Positions 44,615-56,599 of a stretch of 64,000 bases of DNA are shown here, in pieces. The number at the start of each line of letters is the position of its first letter. Position 1 is the stretch's first letter. The stretch is from contig JANEZZ010001959.1 of NCBI GenBank assembly GCA_026122225.1, positions 62,001 to 126,000 on the forward strand. The letters are read 5' to 3'. The position numbers were made by a program, and so were the translations under genes. This DNA is from Heloderma charlesbogerti (Eukaryota; Chordata; Lepidosauria; Squamata; Helodermatidae). The notes below the pieces were generated by a model that was given only the letters and a program-made list of their open reading frames with translations, searched no databases and was not told the origin of the DNA.

Positions 44615-45734
44615 CTTTATATAGAAAACCCTTATGCCTTTCTTTCAACCTTCAGTCAATCAAAACAGTAGCACTGAGTTTCTGTTTCTCATGAGAGGGA
44701 GTTTTGCTACCCATTTCCTGAGAACTTTGTCAGCACTTTTGGTTTCTATTCTTGGCCACCACTCCCACCTGCCCCTCAAAAAGCAGCACCCCCATGTGCC
44801 ACACCTGATCACAGAAAGCACCCAGCTCCTTTGTGTATATTATCATTGTATTTCTAGGGCTTCCAAATCTTGTAACATTTGCAGAAGCATAATCAATCGA
44901 TCAGAACAAGCAGCATTCATCTGAGCTACCTGCTGGCCCTGGAAGGCTCTCCTCCAGAAAAGTTCTGAGAGTTCGAGTCTGGCAGCCACTCTCAATAGGA
45001 AACATCTCAGAGATCACTCTACACCTTTTGTTGATTAGCTGGATGTGTCTGTGTACATTAAAATAAATACATTTAGGATTCGGTGGGGGCAAGGACAACC
45101 CCCCCCCTGCCCTGCAGACACCCATGCACAACCTTAAGACATGGTGGAATTCAAAAGCTCCTCAAAATAAGCTCCTTCCTTAACAAAATCCTCTATATAC
45201 CGGAATACTTGCCAGTTATTGTCCAGTCCCAAGCTTATATTATTTAGGGATGGGTCTTGGACAGATCATGCCAGTATAGCTGCAGAAGCATTTGGATTCC
45301 AATGATTTCTTGGAGCACTTAAGGTTTTGATTCCACATTTTCTGCAGGGAAAAAACTGTACTTGTCAGGGTATTGAATGATCTGCTGATGCCCTTAGCTC
45401 CTGGCTGTTCTGGTTATGTTGGACATTTATAGCAGACCTCAGTACAATGGTGCTTGACAGATGTTCCTGTCAATTAGTTATTTGAATATTTAAAAAATGT
45501 TTTAAATGAAATAAATAGCAGAAATTAGTGTTTAAGTATCAGACCTAAAATATTTGAAGAACTTTAGTATGCAGTGTTTAAGTATGCAGACCTTTAGATA
45601 TCATGGATTAGCATGTGACTGGCTAGCTAGCTATCACTAGTATGCTGATACACAATTCTGCATGTCTTTCTCTGACAGTCCTGTCATGTATGTCTTCACA
45701 CTGAAGGAATGCCTGAAACACTTATTTATTAGAG
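44615..45734. other. No gene recognised
   Basis: The plus frame 44634-44924 and minus frame 44901-45131 lack domains. A C run lies near 45100. Confidence 0.45.
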
Positions 45735-46110
45735 CAGGTGTGGGGAATCTTTTTTGGCCCAAGGGCTAGATTACCACCTGGGAAATCATATGCCAGCATT
45801 GAGTGTGTCCAGAGCTCAGAGTGGATGTGGCCACTCAGAGAGACAAATAGACAGACCGACACACACATGCACGCACCATCCACATCACACTTTTCTGATT
45901 AATTCAGGAACAGGGAGGGCCTAACCTTAATCCCCCTTGTGGTGTGCTGATTGGGGAGGTTTGAAATTCCCAAGCTGGCATGCCATCATGGGGATGAAGA
46001 TCATGCTGGGACAAGGCAGGCATGTGGCATAGCCTGGGCAGTGATGTGAAATGGGTTGGAGACCCTCACTGGCTGCATTAGGCTCACAGGCTGGAGGTTT
46101 CCCATCCCTG
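45735..46110. mobile_element. hAT-like MITE (376 bp)
   Basis: It starts caggtgtggggaa and ends tttcccatccctg, an imperfect terminal inverted repeat with the CAG...CTG ends common in hAT elements. The flanking octamers tattagag and catttgag match at 6 of 8 positions. The internal block catatgccagcattg is shared with the element at 19029. It is non-autonomous. Confidence 0.65.
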
Positions 46111-46329
46111 CATTTGAGTATTTTGCATTCAGACTAGAGAAGATTGTGGAAGGGGTGACCAATATAAAAATGTCTCTGCTTCTTTGGGGGCTGCATATTA
46201 AGGAGAACTGGATGGAGGCAGAGAACCAGGTAAAGAATATGGGTCATGCACTTTCCACAAACGTTTTGAGTAAGTGGTGCTTTATTTGTTCTAGACTGCC
46301 CCTGTCCTTGCCATAGTGATCCATAGTGT

Positions 46330-46615
46330 GTTGTTTATTCATTCAGTTGCTTCCGACTCTTCGTGACTTCATGGACCAGCCCACGCCAGAGCTTCCTGTC
46401 GGCTGTCGCCACCCCCAGCTCCCCCAAGGTCGAGTCCGTCACCTCCAGAATATCATCCATCCATCTTGCCCTTGGCCGGCCCCTCTTCCTCTTGCCTTCC
46501 ACTTTCCCTAGCATCAGCATCTTCTCCAGGGTATCCTCTCTTCTCATTATGTGGCCAGAGTACTTCAGTTTTGCCTTTAATATCATTCCCTCAAGTGAGC
46601 AGTCAGGCTGTATTT
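46330..46615 (-). mobile_element. RTE-BovB LINE 3' fragment
   Basis: The minus-strand frame shows the BovB C-terminal order: CSLEGMILKAKLKYSGHIMR, TLEKMLMLGKVEGKRKRG, RKLWRGLVHEVTKSRKQLNE. The inverse 3' end (gttgcttccgactcttcgtg) lies at the left. It is clearly diverged from the copy at 27.4 kb and 5'-truncated, so this is an independent and older insertion. Confidence 0.8.
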
Positions 46616-48050
46616 GACTGAAGCTTAATTTTTCTAAACTGTTTAGAATATGAAAGTATAGTTCACTATAGTTCCTGGTACAGGAACAGTAATGTAGGAG
46701 CACATGATTATAATATGATCACTCTGTATTCTTTACATTGAGTTAAAAAGTAAGATGTGACAACTCATTGTAAAGGTCTTGTGACAGTGGATGCTGCTGG
46801 ACCTTTTTCCTATACCAAGGAGTTGAGAGAAGTCTGTTAGGCTTCCAGGGTTGCTGCTCCTGGCAGAATGGTACAAGTGGCTACAAACAACATTTTACAA
46901 GCATGCTTTGTCATTAGCATGTTTGCAGCCATAGTAATTTAGAAGTGATATATCTACAAAGACATTTTCCTCACAGAGGTGCACATTACAGATTCAGACA
47001 GTATTTGGACCAATCAATTCCCTTTGTATGAGTACTTACTGCCAGCACAAAATACCAGTGCAGTTTACAATGCATAGAAATATCCAAATGTAGGCTTGTT
47101 TGTGAGAAGCAGCAATCCTAAGCAGATGTATAGTTTTTGCTTTGTCTATTTTTTTGTTCCAGAAGGGGCAGGGGTGAATGTCACACTTCTTGATCATTTA
47201 CGCGTGCGAGGGAGGGTTTTTTTTTTCACTTACCTTGTCGAAGCTAATGGACAAGACCTTTGAGTTGTTAACCATGTACTTCATATTGTTCAAGGTTTGT
47301 TTGCTAGTCATTATAATCTCAGTGAAGTAGCAATCTTGAGCTCTGATCCTCTTTTAAAAAAACAATTATAAAAGGAAAAGGTAGCGAAGGTGGGCTTTGT
47401 TGGACTGGATTTTCAACATAATGCAATTTCCATCAACTAGGACATTATATTGCTCATCTGTCTATCTTTCCTGTTTTAAATCTGGAGTCAGAGGCAAATT
47501 GATCTTTGCACTGTGTATTGTCAGATGTGGCCTCCTATCTAGATAGGTATGGCTTTTGAAAATACGTTAACTTGTTTCTTTATCATTCTTGTTAAAGTTC
47601 CTGTCTTTTCATTCAGGATGGCTTCCTTCCAGGGATACGTCTTTTGCTAAAGCACCAAGTATGCTCAGCTCTCGTTTGGTTAGTACTTGTTGTCTGCTTC
47701 TATCAATTGCAATTTAAATTAAATAAGATAATTTATCCTCAACTCTGACCCATGTTATGTCCTCCTTCGCAGGTGATTATTTCATAAATAAAAGAGGCAA
47801 TTTACACAGGTGTCTTTATTACTGAGTAATGGCCTTTTTTTGTTTGAAGATTCCCAGTCATGCCCATTGTTTTGTTTTGTCTTGTGGACCATAATTAAAT
47901 ATGGAATATGATTGAACTTTGTTACATCACTGTGGCAGTGTAGATTCCACCTGTGTGGTGATGAATTGTGGAGAAATGCCAACGATTAACTGCTAAAGAA
48001 AGTTGTGACCCTAGCTTTACAATAAAGTCTGTAATTTGGAAGACCTTGGA
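46616..48050. other. No gene recognised
   Basis: AT-rich spacer without recognisable features. Confidence 0.5.
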
Positions 48051-48298
48051 CAGTATCCTATAGTGCCACTGCACCTTTTCCGGTTCAGTTGCACCAGTGG
48101 AATAGACCTCTAGTGTAACAGCAACTAGTGGTTCCTGAAATAACCCCAGAAATTAGCAGAAATGCCCATTTCCAGAATGGGACATGTCAGTGGAGCTCCG
48201 CTGAATTGCCCTGTTTTGGAAACAAGTGTTGCCAGGAACCTCTAGTTCTTCTTGTGCTGGTGGTCTGTTCCACTAGCGAATAGGCAGTGTAGTATACT
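48051..48298. mobile_element. Foldback element (~248 bp)
   Basis: The left arm ccagtggaatagacc ... actagtggttcctg (48094-48137) is mirrored, with several mismatches, by caggaacctctag ... ggtctgttccactag (48233-48275). Outside these, agtatcctatagtgcc pairs partly with ggcagtgtagtatact. It is non-coding and resembles in design the foldbacks near 1 kb. Confidence 0.55.
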
Positions 48299-50472
48299 TC
48301 CCCATGTTACCTGCAAATTCATAGTTATGGAAAGGAAGATTCATATGCATAATCTTCAGGATTGTAGCCATCATGACCATGGTCTGCTATTTCTGTATAG
48401 AAATACAGCTTGCATTCCACAGCTGTGCATAAATGTATGCATGCAAAAAATAGCCAAGTGGTAGCAATGATGAAAAATAGCAAGGCTTAATACAGCAATA
48501 TTTCAGTGATTAGGAGATTGTACTTGGGTTTGCAATTTAACATTGTAACTACTGGTGACTTAAGACCCTTACTGTAATAGATACGGAAAGATACATACAC
48601 AAAATGCTTCATTTAAGGGAGTTTGATGGTATGACAGAGCATGTGGGAAGTCTTTCCTGACTGGCAGATTCCCTCTTTTAAAATATATTGTGACTTGATC
48701 CTGCTTTTCAAAATATCATAGACCCCATATTTGGGATCACCAATGTCCCTGTAAATTTCTTCCAAAATCCCAGTGATTTAAGAGTGTTTGAATTCAGGTG
48801 CTCCTGCTTGGTGTCCTGGTAGGTTCTTTCATATAAGCTCAAGAAAGCTTCTCTATCACTGCCTTTTGTGAATTTGGGAAGATACAGGGTTTCCACTGAC
48901 TAGATTCCCCATCCATTGTTGGCTGTCTGATGGTTTGCCTGGGCAAGTTCAATTTGGAGTTCAAGCATCCTCTCCTGATGTTTTCTTTGTTGATATTGCC
49001 TCTTGTCTTCCACGTTGGTCACTGGAACAACAAGGGGAGTCCTGCTTCTTTCTTGATCCTATAGCATCCATAGTAGCTTCATTCCTCAATAGCATCTAAC
49101 AATTACCAATCCATAACTAAAACCAACAGTAAGAAAAAATTCTATGTTTTCCTTTGAGTTTCCACTTTCAAAATCTCTTTTTGGTATTGGCTTTAGACAG
49201 TTTTCTCACTTGGAATTTCTCATAAAACTTTTCAAATTCATATCCCATCACTGCCATTAATTTGTGATGAAGCATGGTGGTTGTTGGGAGATGTTTTTCC
49301 CTAAAAAAGAATTACATTAGGTTGCTACCACAGGCTGAAACTAGCCTGAAAAAAACCCTAGGCTGTCCTGCTATTTACAAGGACCCTTTGTCCAGCCTAG
49401 CTCTAGCAATAATAAAAAAGAAAGCTTTAGATTTATTTCTCCAAAGACCAGAGGAAACAGAATTTAACATAACCTTGTAAAATGTCCTAGATCACAAGAG
49501 ATGGTTCAGAACCCTGTATCATTAGGGTTCCGGATCTCTTGGAAGCCTCTGCACATACATCTGTAGGTGCAAAGGCATTCCTGCTGCAGGCATTTGTGCT
49601 GTACATGAGAAAGCCTTTGGGCGGTGCTATACTGTGATGCTATGTCAGGAGCGGGGCTACTCAGCACAGCCCTGCCCGAGTTCACATGGTAAGTTGTACT
49701 AGTTTCAATAATGCCTGAACAGGACTCATGTGAAGTTTGAACCAATGGTAAAATAAGCTCGAATGTAAGTAGTCAAGGTAGTCAGTCAGACATGTACTTA
49801 GAGAATGGTTCCACCTTCCAGATGGGTTTGGACTTTTATGAAAAAGAGTTAGTTTAAACCAGTTGGCTATTGTGAAAAGGGATTAAACTGGTAAGGTGGA
49901 TTAGATTCCAAACCAAGATATTGGCCTACATTTGTGGTTCTAAGCACAGATCCAGATCCCAAACACTATGGTACTCTTGGTTTACACTGGAATATAGGGG
50001 TTCATCACTGATGGGTTGTATAAATGTATATTGGTTCTGAACTAGGGTTCCCAGATGAACAACCCCTAGAAACAATGAAGCTACTGCTAATCTAAAAGTT
50101 TCAGTGCGTAATATACAATGTAGCTATCAAATATTAACATTGTCAAAATTTCTTATTAGGAAAGTTATTAGATCTGTTATCAAAGCAGTAGGGTTACATA
50201 CCAGACAAGTACATCTGGGTTACACAGAGAGGCACAATTTGTCACCAAGGAATGAGAAAACAGGCACCCTTTCTAAGAAACAGGTAATACTAGATGTTGT
50301 GTATATGTAAAATTATGTCCAACCTCCCACTTACCTACTATTTTGCTCCACATCCTTTGAAGTCTCGAGAATGAGATTTTAGGAGTCTGACGCTACTAAA
50401 CTGGCAGTTGCAATTCACCATTAGCAGTTAATGATTCTGTATATTCTTGCTTTGTACTAATTATTAATTATT
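48299..50472. other. Mostly featureless; possible gag-like remnant and a direct repeat
   Basis: The minus frame at 48896-48708 reads LYLPKFTKGSDREAFLSLYERT. Upstream on the minus strand near 48960 is QERMLELQIELAQ. The combination resembles capsid-type (gag or SCAN) proteins of LTR elements, but the match is short. At 49800-49880 lies the first copy of a direct repeat whose second copy is at 50473-50556. Confidence 0.3.
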
Positions 50473-50556
50473 AGAGAATGGTTCCACCTTCCAAATGGGT
50501 TTGGATTGCTATGACAAAAGAACTAGTCAGTTCAGACCAGTTGGCCTTTGAAAACT
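49800..50556. repeat. Pair of ~80-bp direct repeats
   Basis: The sequence agagaatggttccaccttcc, then atgggtttgga and accagttggc, occurs at 49800-49880 and again at 50473-50556 with several differences. They are about 670 bases apart. The second copy directly precedes the L2 fragment at about 50548. Confidence 0.75.
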
Positions 50557-51145
50557 GTTCAGAAACTTCAGCTGGTCCAGAATGCAGCAGCCAGACTGTT
50601 GACCAGGGCTAGTTACAGGGAGCATACGACTCCCTTGTTACAACAGCTTTACTGGCTACCAGTCTCTCTCCAGGCAGAATTCAAAGTAGTTACGACACAT
50701 AAAGCCCTATATGGCTTGGGTCCAGGCTACCTAAAGACCACCTTCTCCCGTATGATTCTGCCCGGTTCTTAAGATCTTCGGGAGAGGCCCTTCTTTCGAA
50801 ACCACCACCTTCAGAGGTGTGTTTGGGGGCAACACAAAGGAGGACCTTCTCTGGCCATTCCCTGGCTGTAGAACTCCCTCCTGAGAGAGGCTAGGTTTGC
50901 TCCCTCTCTGTTGTCCTTCCTCCAGCAGGCAAAGATCAGTTTATTTAAGCTGACCTTTAGTGTGTAAACAGGTTTGATGAGCAGGATGCTGTTTTTACTC
51001 TTTTATTGTTGTGTTTTTAATTGCATTTTAATGTATTTGCTTATTGTTTTAATGAAGTTTTATTAGAGATTATAAACCATCTTGAGTGCCACTTTTGGTA
51101 GAAAGGCCAAGTACTAAGTAAATAAATAAGTAAATAAATACGATA
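50548..51145 (+). mobile_element. L2 LINE 3' end
   Basis: The frame 50548-50772 shows KTVQKLQLVQNAAARLL, TTPLLQQLYWLPVSLQAEF and ALYGLGPGYL, the L2 C-terminal landmarks, followed by broken codons and a 3' UTR. The UTR has taaaccatcttgagtgccac and a taagtaaataaataag tail. It belongs to the same L2 subfamily as the minus copy at 52.5 kb, distinct from the 11/25-kb pair. Confidence 0.8.
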
Positions 51146-51319
51146 CACACATGAAATATTTATTTATACAGTGAGGACAATTAAGTCCTCTTCTCAGTTA
51201 CTATTTATATACAAAATAGTATTTTTTATCATCTCTGGTGTACTGGACTGCATTTGCTATCATAATTTATGGTATTTGTGCTGTCTTTCCTTGTATAAAC
51301 TGTATTATAGTTTCCGTAT
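51146..51319. other. Short spacer
   Basis: AT-rich DNA between LINE fragments; nothing recognised. Confidence 0.45.
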
Positions 51320-52098
51320 AATGTAGTAAGGCAGTAGGACCAGATGACGTGCATCGAGAACTCCTAAAACTATTAGAGGAAGACCATATGGATGCTGTAA
51401 CAGATATTTAACCAAATCTATGAAACAGGAGGAATACCAAATGATTGGTTATTATCAACATTTATACCGATACTTAAGAAAAAAAAAGCTAAAAAAATGT
51501 GAAGACCACCGAGTCATCAGTTTAATGATCCATGTCTTAAAGGTTCTACTGCATGTTATTCATGAATGAGTATTTAGGAAGTTGGAAGATAATATCAGTG
51601 AGACCCAATTTGGCTTTAGAAATGATTATTGCCAAGAACTGGAAAACTATAAAACCAATTACATGTAAATAATCATTTACTAAAGTTTGGCAAATTGCAC
51701 AATTATTGAAAATTAGTGAAGTAGTTAGATTGAGAAATGGTAGACAGAAGAATCCCAAATTCAGAGAGGAGTGGAAACCTTTTATTGAATACTGGAAAAA
51801 TAATAATGACATAGAAATTAATATATATTTTTGCTTTGCCACTTCCTAAATTATTGGAGTAAATGCAAGTAATATACAGGTGTTTATACAAAAGAACATG
51901 TGACATTGCACGAGCTGTCTCTGCATGTTGTATAGACCTTGAAAAGGCTTTTGACAAAGTTCAACACGTAAAGCTACTTAAGGCATATGAATCATCACTA
52001 ATCTATATTTACAACAAAAAACATGTGTTCGTGTAGATGAGAATATCAGAAGAATTTGAAATCTGCAGAGGAGTCCGACAAGGCTTTATATTATACTG
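51320..52098 (+). mobile_element. Second RTE-type LINE, decayed, with internal insertion
   Basis: Plus-strand frames read KAVGPDDVHRELLKLLEEDH, then (shifted) KKCEDHRVISLM and ISETQFGFRN, and after a gap CIDLEKAFDKVQHVKLLKAY and EFEICRGVRQGFIL. This is RT order, with the first catalytic Asp in CIDLEKAFD. The wording differs from BovB and resembles another RTE lineage. About 51640-51890 does not fit RT and is probably an inserted fragment. Many stops are present. Confidence 0.6.
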
Positions 52099-52104
52099 GC
52101 TGGG

Positions 52105-52470
52105 TTTCTAGTGAAGGCTTTTAAGCCCAAAGCCAGATGGACCCCACCCAGAGTTCAGCTGCAGCAATCAGGGCTCCCTTTCCAGAGCCCTGTTCCTGAG
52201 GAGTTGCGTTCTCCTGAGGAGACCTTTCTGAAGGTGAACACTCCTTCCCACAGGAGCTATACTAGCCTGTCGGTTGAGGTGATGATGCTCTTGGGGATCA
52301 GGGAATGGCTCAGCCTCTGCCTCCCTTTCTCCTGACAGGGATGCCCCTGCAACCACCTCCCCTGAGGGCTCAGTCTCCTGTGGGTCTAGTGGCAGACCCT
52401 ACTCTAGGGTACCCTGGGCTTCTGGGTGCTCTAGCTCCTTCTCTGAGGACAACTCCTCCAGTCGGGGCTT
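52105..52470 (-). mobile_element. Possible LTR fragment
   Basis: GC-rich compared with its surroundings. The minus strand encodes an acidic, proline-rich frame (GASLSGEREAEAEPFPDPQE) of the same style as the LTR at 22.9 kb. No clear TG/CA ends or target duplication. It lies between an RTE fragment and an L2 tail. Confidence 0.3.
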
Positions 52471-52474
52471 GAAA

Positions 52475-53378
52475 AAATGGCACTCAAGGTGGCTTACAAT
52501 CATAGATAAATAAAAATTGATTAAAACAATACTAAAACAAATATATTAAAAGCACAAATGTCTACACAACAATAACAGAATAAAAACAGCGCACAATTTA
52601 ACAGACCCATTTACATGCCAAAGGCCTGCTTGAATAAAACTGAATTTGCCTGTTGCCAGAAGAACAAGAAAGAGGGAGCCAACCTATCCTCCCTTGGCAG
52701 GGAGTTCCACAGCCTGGGACCAGCCAGTAAGAACACCCTCTCTTCTTTTGGTACCAGATGTGCACTGAAAGGAGGGCTTGTCCTAAAGATCTTAAAAGCC
52801 AGGCAGGCTTGTACGTGAAAATGTGGTTTCTGAGGTAGCGTGGTAGCCCCAAGCCATATAGGGCTTTATAAGTCATAACCAGCACTTTGAATTGTGCCTG
52901 GAAAGAGACTGGTAGCCAGTGAAGCTGTTGTAACAAGGGAGTCGTATGCTCCCTGTAACCTGCCCTGGTCAACAGTCTGGCCAGAGCATTCTGGACCAGC
53001 TGAAGTTTCTGAACTGTTTTCAAAGACAATCCCATGTAGAGCTTGTTACAGTAATCCAAACAGGATGTAACTAAGGCATGCATGACCGTGGCCAGATCAG
53101 ACATTCCTATGAATGGGCACAGTTGGCACACTACCCTCTGCTGTGCAAACACGGTCCTAGAAACTGCCGAAACCTGGTCATCCAACTTCAGGGCTGAATC
53201 CAGGTGTATACCCAAATTGGGAGCCCGAGTCATCCAGCACAGGTTGAGTCCCTATTCCTTGATCTGCTTTTCGAATAACCAGGAGCACCTCTATCTTGTC
53301 TGGATTAAGCTTGTTCGCCTTCAACCAGTCCATTACTGTTATCAGACACCGATTTAAAACAAGAACAGTTTCCTTGGA
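52475..53378 (-). mobile_element. L2 LINE, 3' part of a copy interrupted by CR1
   Basis: The minus strand from 53423 shows ETVLVLNRCLITVMDWLKAN, LGIHLDSALKLDDQVSAVSR, CLDYCNKLYMGLSLKTVQKL, LLQQLHWLPVSFQAQFKVLV and TYKALYGLG, then a frameshifted end and the tail inverse ggcactcaaggtggcttac. The part before it in the L2 protein (through YADG) is found beyond the CR1, at 58587-59000. The two parts thus belong to one older L2 copy. Confidence 0.82.
52598..53233 (-). pseudogene. L2 ORF2 C-terminal region (211 codons)
   Basis: This open remnant covers the region after the RT catalytic core. It contains HALVTSCLDYCNKLYMGLSL, QLVQNALARLLTRAGYREHT, the HWLPVSFQAQFKVLVMTYKA block and ALYGLGLPRYLRN. 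After LLSVHIWYQKKRG the frame leaves the L2 pattern, so a shift has occurred near 52760. No catalytic domain is included. Confidence 0.75.
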
Positions 53379-53639
53379 TTTAGAACATAAGAAGAGCCAT
53401 GTTGGATCAGACCCAGGGTCCACCTAGTCCAGCATTCTGTTCACACAGTAGCCAACCAGCTGTCAACCAGGAACCCACAAGCAGGACACAAGTGCAACAG
53501 CACCCTCCCGTCCATGTTCCCCAGCAACTGGTGTACATAGGCATACTGCCTCTGATACTGGAAGTAGCACATAGCCATCAGGACTAGTAGCCATTAATAG
53601 CTACTCCAGGAATTTATCTAACCACCTTTTAAAGCCATC

Positions 53640-56470
53640 CAAATTGGTGGCCATCACTACACCTTGTGGTAGCGAATTCCATAGTTGAACTATGCACTGA
53701 GTGAAGAAGAACTTCCTTTAATCTGCCCTGAATCTCCCACCAATCAGCTTCATGGGATAACCCTCAGTTCTAGTATTCTGAGAGAGGGAGATTTTTGTCT
53801 CCCTATCCACATTCTCCACACCATGCATAATTTTGTACACCTCTGTCATGTCTCGCCTTTACCCTCATTTTTTTCCAAGCTAAACAATCCCAGCTGTTGT
53901 AACCATCTCTCATAGGGGAGATGCACCATACCCTTGATCATTTTAGTTGCTCTTTTCTGCACTTTTTCCAGCCCTGCAATATCCATTTTTAGGTGCAGTG
54001 ACCAGAACTGTGCACAGTATTCCAAGTGTGGTCACACCATAGATTTGTATAAGGGCAGTATGATATCGGCAATTTTATTCTCAATTCCTTTTCTAATTAT
54101 ACCTAGCATGGAGTTCGCCTTTTTACAGCAGCTGCACACTGGGTTGACATTTTCATCGAGCTGTCCACCACAACCCCAAGATCCCTTTCTTGGTTGGTCA
54201 CCACTAGCTCAGATCCCATCAGGTTATACTTGAAGTTGGGATTTTTTTTTGCCCCAACATGCGTCACTTTACACTTGCTTACATTGAACGTCATTTGCTA
54301 TTTGGATGTTAATTCTCCCAGTTTGGAGAGATCCTTTTGGAGCTCCTCACAATCCCTTTTTGTTTTAACCACCCTAAATAATTTAGTGTCATCGGCAAAC
54401 TTGGCCACTTTACTGCTTACTCCTAATTCCAGATCATTCATGAATAAATTGAAAAGCATTGGTCCCAATACAGATCCTTGTGGTACCCCACTATTTACTT
54501 CCCTCCATTAGGAGAATTGACCATCTTTTCCTACTCTCTGCTTTCTGTTCTTCAACCAGTTACTGATCCATAAGAGGACCTCTCCTCTTTTTCTATGACT
54601 GCTAAATTTGCTCAAGAATCTTTGTCAAAAGCCTTTTGGAAGCCCAAGTAGACAATGTCTACTGGATCACCCCTGTCTACATGTTTATTGACACTCAACT
54701 CCAAAAGTTTAGTGAAACAGAACTTACTTTTGTGGAAGCCGTGTTGATTCTTTTTCATCAGGGCTTGTCCTTCTGTATGCTTACTAATTTTATCTTTAAT
54801 AATGCTTTCAACCAATTTCCCCAGAACAGACATTAAGCTAACTGGCCTGTATTTTCCCAGATCGCCCCCGGATCCCTTTTTTGAAATTGGTGTTACATTG
54901 GCCATCTTCCAGTCCTCTGGTACAGAGGCTGATCTTAGGGACATGTTGCATATTTCGATTAGAAGATCAGTAATTTCATATTTGAGTTCTTTGAGAACTC
55001 TAGGATGGATACCATCTGGGCCTGGGGATTTATTTGCTTTCAATTTATGAATAAGGTTGAGAACTTCATCCTTTTTCACCACTATTTCTCTCAGTTCCTC
55101 AGACTCCCTTTCTGAAAACATCAGTTCAGGCACAGGTATCTGTCCTATATCTTCAGTGAAGACAGATGAAAAGAATTTATTCAGCTTCCCCACAGTCTCC
55201 TTGTCCTCTTTCAGTCCTCCTTTAACTCCATTGTCATCCAGTGGTCCAACTACTTCCCTAGCTGGTTTCCTGCTTCTGATATATTTAAAGAATTCTTTAT
55301 TGTTGACCTTGATATTGTTAGAGATATGCTCTTCAAAATGCTTGTTTTTGCATCACTTATTGTCTGCTTGCATCGCTTTTGTACAAGCTTGTGCTCCCTT
55401 TTGCTTTCCTCACTTGGGCATGACTTCCCTTCTGAAGGAAGCCTTCTTCTCTAATAGCATCCTTGACACTGCTCGTTACCTATGCTGGAGACCTCTTGGA
55501 CTTGGTACTACTTTTACTGACCTGTGGTATATATTTTAGCTATTATGGTTTTGAGTAATCTTCAAACATTGTGAAGGGATTTAACCCTCTTGACTCCCCC
55601 TTTCAACTTCCTTTTCACCAGTTCCCTCATTTTAGAGAAGTTTCCTCTTTTAACAGTCAAATATGACTGTGTTGGACTTTCTGGGCAATTTTCCACTCAA
55701 ACATATATTAAATCTGATAGGACTGTGGTCATTGTGTCCAATTGGTTCAGCAACATTTACATCTCGTACTAGGTCCTGGATGATACCACTTAGGATTAAA
55801 ACTAGGGTCGCCTTCCTTCTGGTCGGTTCTAGGGCGCAATCATTTAGGGTAGCGAGAAATGTAACCACTTTTTCCTGACTGAAATATGCATTCATCTGGT
55901 CAATGTGGGGGTAATTGAAGTCACTCATTCTTACAACACTTCCTCGTTTGGAGGCCTCCCTGATTTCATATTCCATCTCAAGGTCCCCCTAAGCATTCTG
56001 ATCTGGGGACGGTAGCATGTTCTTAGCACTAAATTAGTTTTGGAGTCCTATATTGTCAACCACAACGCTTCTGTGGAAGAGTCTACCCTTTCAGTTGTTC
56101 TAGTCTGCTTGACACTATGCCCTCTTTGACATACAGAGCAACATCTCCCCCAGTACACCCTTCCCTGTCCTTTCTGTAGAGTTTATATCCAGAGATCACC
56201 ATATCCCACTGGTTCTCTCCATTCCACCAGGTTTCTGTAATGCTGGTATATCCAGGTTCTCCTTTAAAACCAAGCACTTCAACTCTCCCATTTTGGCTTG
56301 GAGGCGTCTAGCATTTGCATAGAAGCACTTATACATGGTGTCCCTCCCCAGATATCTCTGGCATGTGCATCTTTTGCACTTTGGCCTCTTTGATTGACTA
56401 TCATGTTTTACCATGTATTCATGGACTATTTCCTCCCCTTCTACATTTGGGCAATCCAAAACACGTTTAT
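53640..56470 (-). pseudogene. CR1 ORF2: endonuclease and reverse transcriptase (broken)
   Basis: Minus-strand fragments in order: endonuclease with SITETWWNGENQWDMVISGY (catalytic Glu) and GDVALYVKEG; FNYPHIDQMN; and GHNDHSPIRF, where the usual SDH reads NDH. Then RT with NKSPGPDGIHPRVLKEL, VPEDWKMANVTPISKKG, YRPVSLMSVLGKLVESI, DIVYLGFQKAFD, SGVPQGSVLGPMLFNLF and KFADDTKLF (both Asp present near 54395). Next come CKVTHVGAKKNPNFKYNLMG and ERDLGVVVDSSMKM, then a decayed C-terminus. At least several frameshifts separate these blocks, so no active protein is possible. Confidence 0.85.
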
Positions 56471-56599
56471 CTTCATCCCGTTGGGATGATTTAACCTGAA
56501 CTGGATGCTTCCCAGCTCCTATCAGCTTCCCCCCAGGGTTTAGTTTAAAAGCTGCTCTGACATCTTTTTTATGTTTAGTGCAAGTGGTCTATTTCCACT

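Noticed and set aside
54194..55539. Plus-strand frames at 54-55.5 kb
   Set aside because: They are antisense shadows of CR1 ORF2 on the minus strand.
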